A DNA stretch of 64,000 bases from Candidatus Rhodoblastus alkanivorans. Its GTDB lineage: Bacteria; Pseudomonadota; Alphaproteobacteria; Rhizobiales; Beijerinckiaceae. A program made the translations under genes and the position numbers. The stretch is from the NCBI RefSeq assembly GCF_022760755.1, contig NZ_JAIVFP010000001.1, positions 1,716,001-1,780,000 of the forward strand, read 5' to 3'. Position 1 is the stretch's first letter; every line of letters starts with the position of its first letter. Of this stretch, positions 63,238 through 64,000 are shown one piece after another. The notes under the pieces were generated by a model. The model was not told the origin of the DNA. It was given only the letters and a program-made list of their open reading frames with translations, and searched no databases.

Positions 63238-64000
63238 CAAAGGCCCGTCTTGATCTTGGTCCACAGCCTCGTGCGCAGCTTTTCGGTCTGGCGGCTGGTT
63301 ACGGTCAGAACGAAAAAGGTCTTTCTGACCTCGGGCGGCGGATAGATCGTCGGATCCTTGGCGATCTCGGGCAGAATATAGGGCAGGGCGGCGGCGTTGC
63401 CGCTGCGGCCGCCGACCGTATTGGCGGTGTCGGCCATCACGTCGGGGCGCATGACGTAATCGATGAAGGCGTGGGCGTCGGCGACATGAGGCGCGCCGGC
63501 GGGAATGGCGAGCGCGTCGAGATAGAGCAACGTCCCTTCCCTGGGGATGATATATTCGATGTGGAAGGGCTTTTTCGCCTCCTTCGCGCGCTTGGCGGCG
63601 ATCTTGATGTCGGTCGAGTAGCCGAAGGCGATGCAGATGTCGCCATTGGCGAGATCGTTGATATAGCCCGAAGATTCGAATTTGCGGATCGAGGGCCTGA
63701 TCGAGGTCATGACCGCGGCGGCGCGCTTGATGTCGTCGGGATTTTCGGAATTGGGGTCGAGCTTCAACCAGTTCAGGATCACCGGCAGCTCGTCGGTCGG
63801 GCTGTCGATCATCTCGACGCCGCAATCCTTGAATTTGTCGAGGATTTCCGGCTTGAAGATCAGGTCGTAGCTGTCGAACGGGGCGTCGGGCATGATCGCC
63901 TTGACCTTCTCGATATTGACCGCGATTCCATCCGTCGCGACGATCCAGGGAACGGCATATTTGTTGCCGGGATCGGATTTCGCCATAAGCTGCAAGATTT
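63237..64000 (-). CDS. potF: Polyamine-binding periplasmic protein PotF-like, 5' end outside the window
   Basis: The C-terminal ~254 residues of an extracellular solute-binding protein of the PotD/PotF family; the frame stays open to the window edge, so the N-terminus and signal peptide lie beyond it. Recognisable parts are KYAVPWIVATDGIAVNIEKV, SYDLIFKPEILDKFKDCGV, DICIAFGYSTDIKIAAKRA and YLDALAIPAGAPHVADAHAF with IDYVMRPDVMA. It is the first gene of potFGHI and should bind putrescine or spermidine. Confidence 0.92.
   Translation of the reverse strand, partial: ILQLMAKSDPGNKYAVPWIVATDGIAVNIEKVKAIMPDAPFDSYDLIFKPEILDKFKDCGVEMIDSPTDELPVILNWLKLDPNSENPDDIKRAAAVMTSIRPSIRKFESSGYINDLANGDICIAFGYSTDIKIAAKRAKEAKKPFHIEYIIPREGTLLYLDALAIPAGAPHVADAHAFIDYVMRPDVMADTANTVGGRSGNAAALPYILPEIAKDPTIYPPPEVRKTFFVLTVTSRQTEKLRTRLWTKIKTGL

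Overview
The window is high-GC DNA, densely packed with genes. It reads as the chromosome of an alphaproteobacterium of the order Hyphomicrobiales, most plausibly a Beijerinckiaceae or Methylocystaceae type organism. The evidence is the type of the proteins (CimA, potFGHI, GlnE, a FtsK without membrane segments, RTX-like proteins with GDA..GGND repeats), the many translationally coupled ATGA junctions, and a PQQ alcohol dehydrogenase with a nearby pqqC. The exact genus cannot be fixed from the sequence alone. No rRNA, tRNA, CRISPR array, integrase or intact transposase was seen.

Layout. 1-5630 is a quinoprotein region: the 3' part of a PQQ-dependent alcohol dehydrogenase with the Asp-x-Asp pair typical of lanthanide-type enzymes, a NarL-type response regulator, an SsuABC-like transporter and a stand-alone pqqC. 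5801-13234 holds selO, a divergent pair of envelope glycosyltransferases, dps, a DUF3422 membrane protein and a SHOCT-domain protein. 13353-18619 holds tadA, an RsuA/RluB-type pseudouridine synthase, rsmD and the acetolactate synthase genes ilvB/ilvN, preceded by a leader peptide and attenuator. 18620-24703 holds an acyltransferase, a DUF1326/DUF2182 pair, a pyruvate-decarboxylase-like enzyme and a small secreted peptide. 24949-29761 (minus strand) holds PPK2 and a tightly overlapped cysS-small membrane protein-GNAT-cimA operon.

30070-35507 is a lactate locus: a FAD/Fe-S D-lactate-type dehydrogenase, lactate permease and a divergent GntR regulator with a candidate operator. 35562-41042 holds a small CxxC protein, an acyl-CoA dehydrogenase-like enzyme with a divergent HxlR regulator, serB, miaA and an MFS transporter. 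41179-44980 is an exact 1901-bp tandem duplication carrying two RTX-like repeat proteins, followed by a convergent small YPDI/YSDV-repeat protein. 45667-53065 holds ftsK, a histidine kinase without an adjacent response regulator, and glnE coupled to it. 53798-59577 (minus strand) is a MerR-controlled beta-oxidation operon (merR, thiolase, hydroxyacyl-CoA dehydrogenase/hydratase, acyl-CoA dehydrogenase). 59888-64000 holds a small c-type cytochrome and the 3' part of a potFGHI polyamine importer operon.

The features most worth attention are the ilv attenuator with an Ile-Leu-Val-Val leader peptide, the tandem-duplicated repeat-protein genes with their duplicated promoter regions, the quinoprotein-regulator-transporter-pqqC cluster, and two dispersed inverted-repeat elements that share termini. 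I found no clear evidence of an entirely new molecular system; the best candidates are stated with what would test them.
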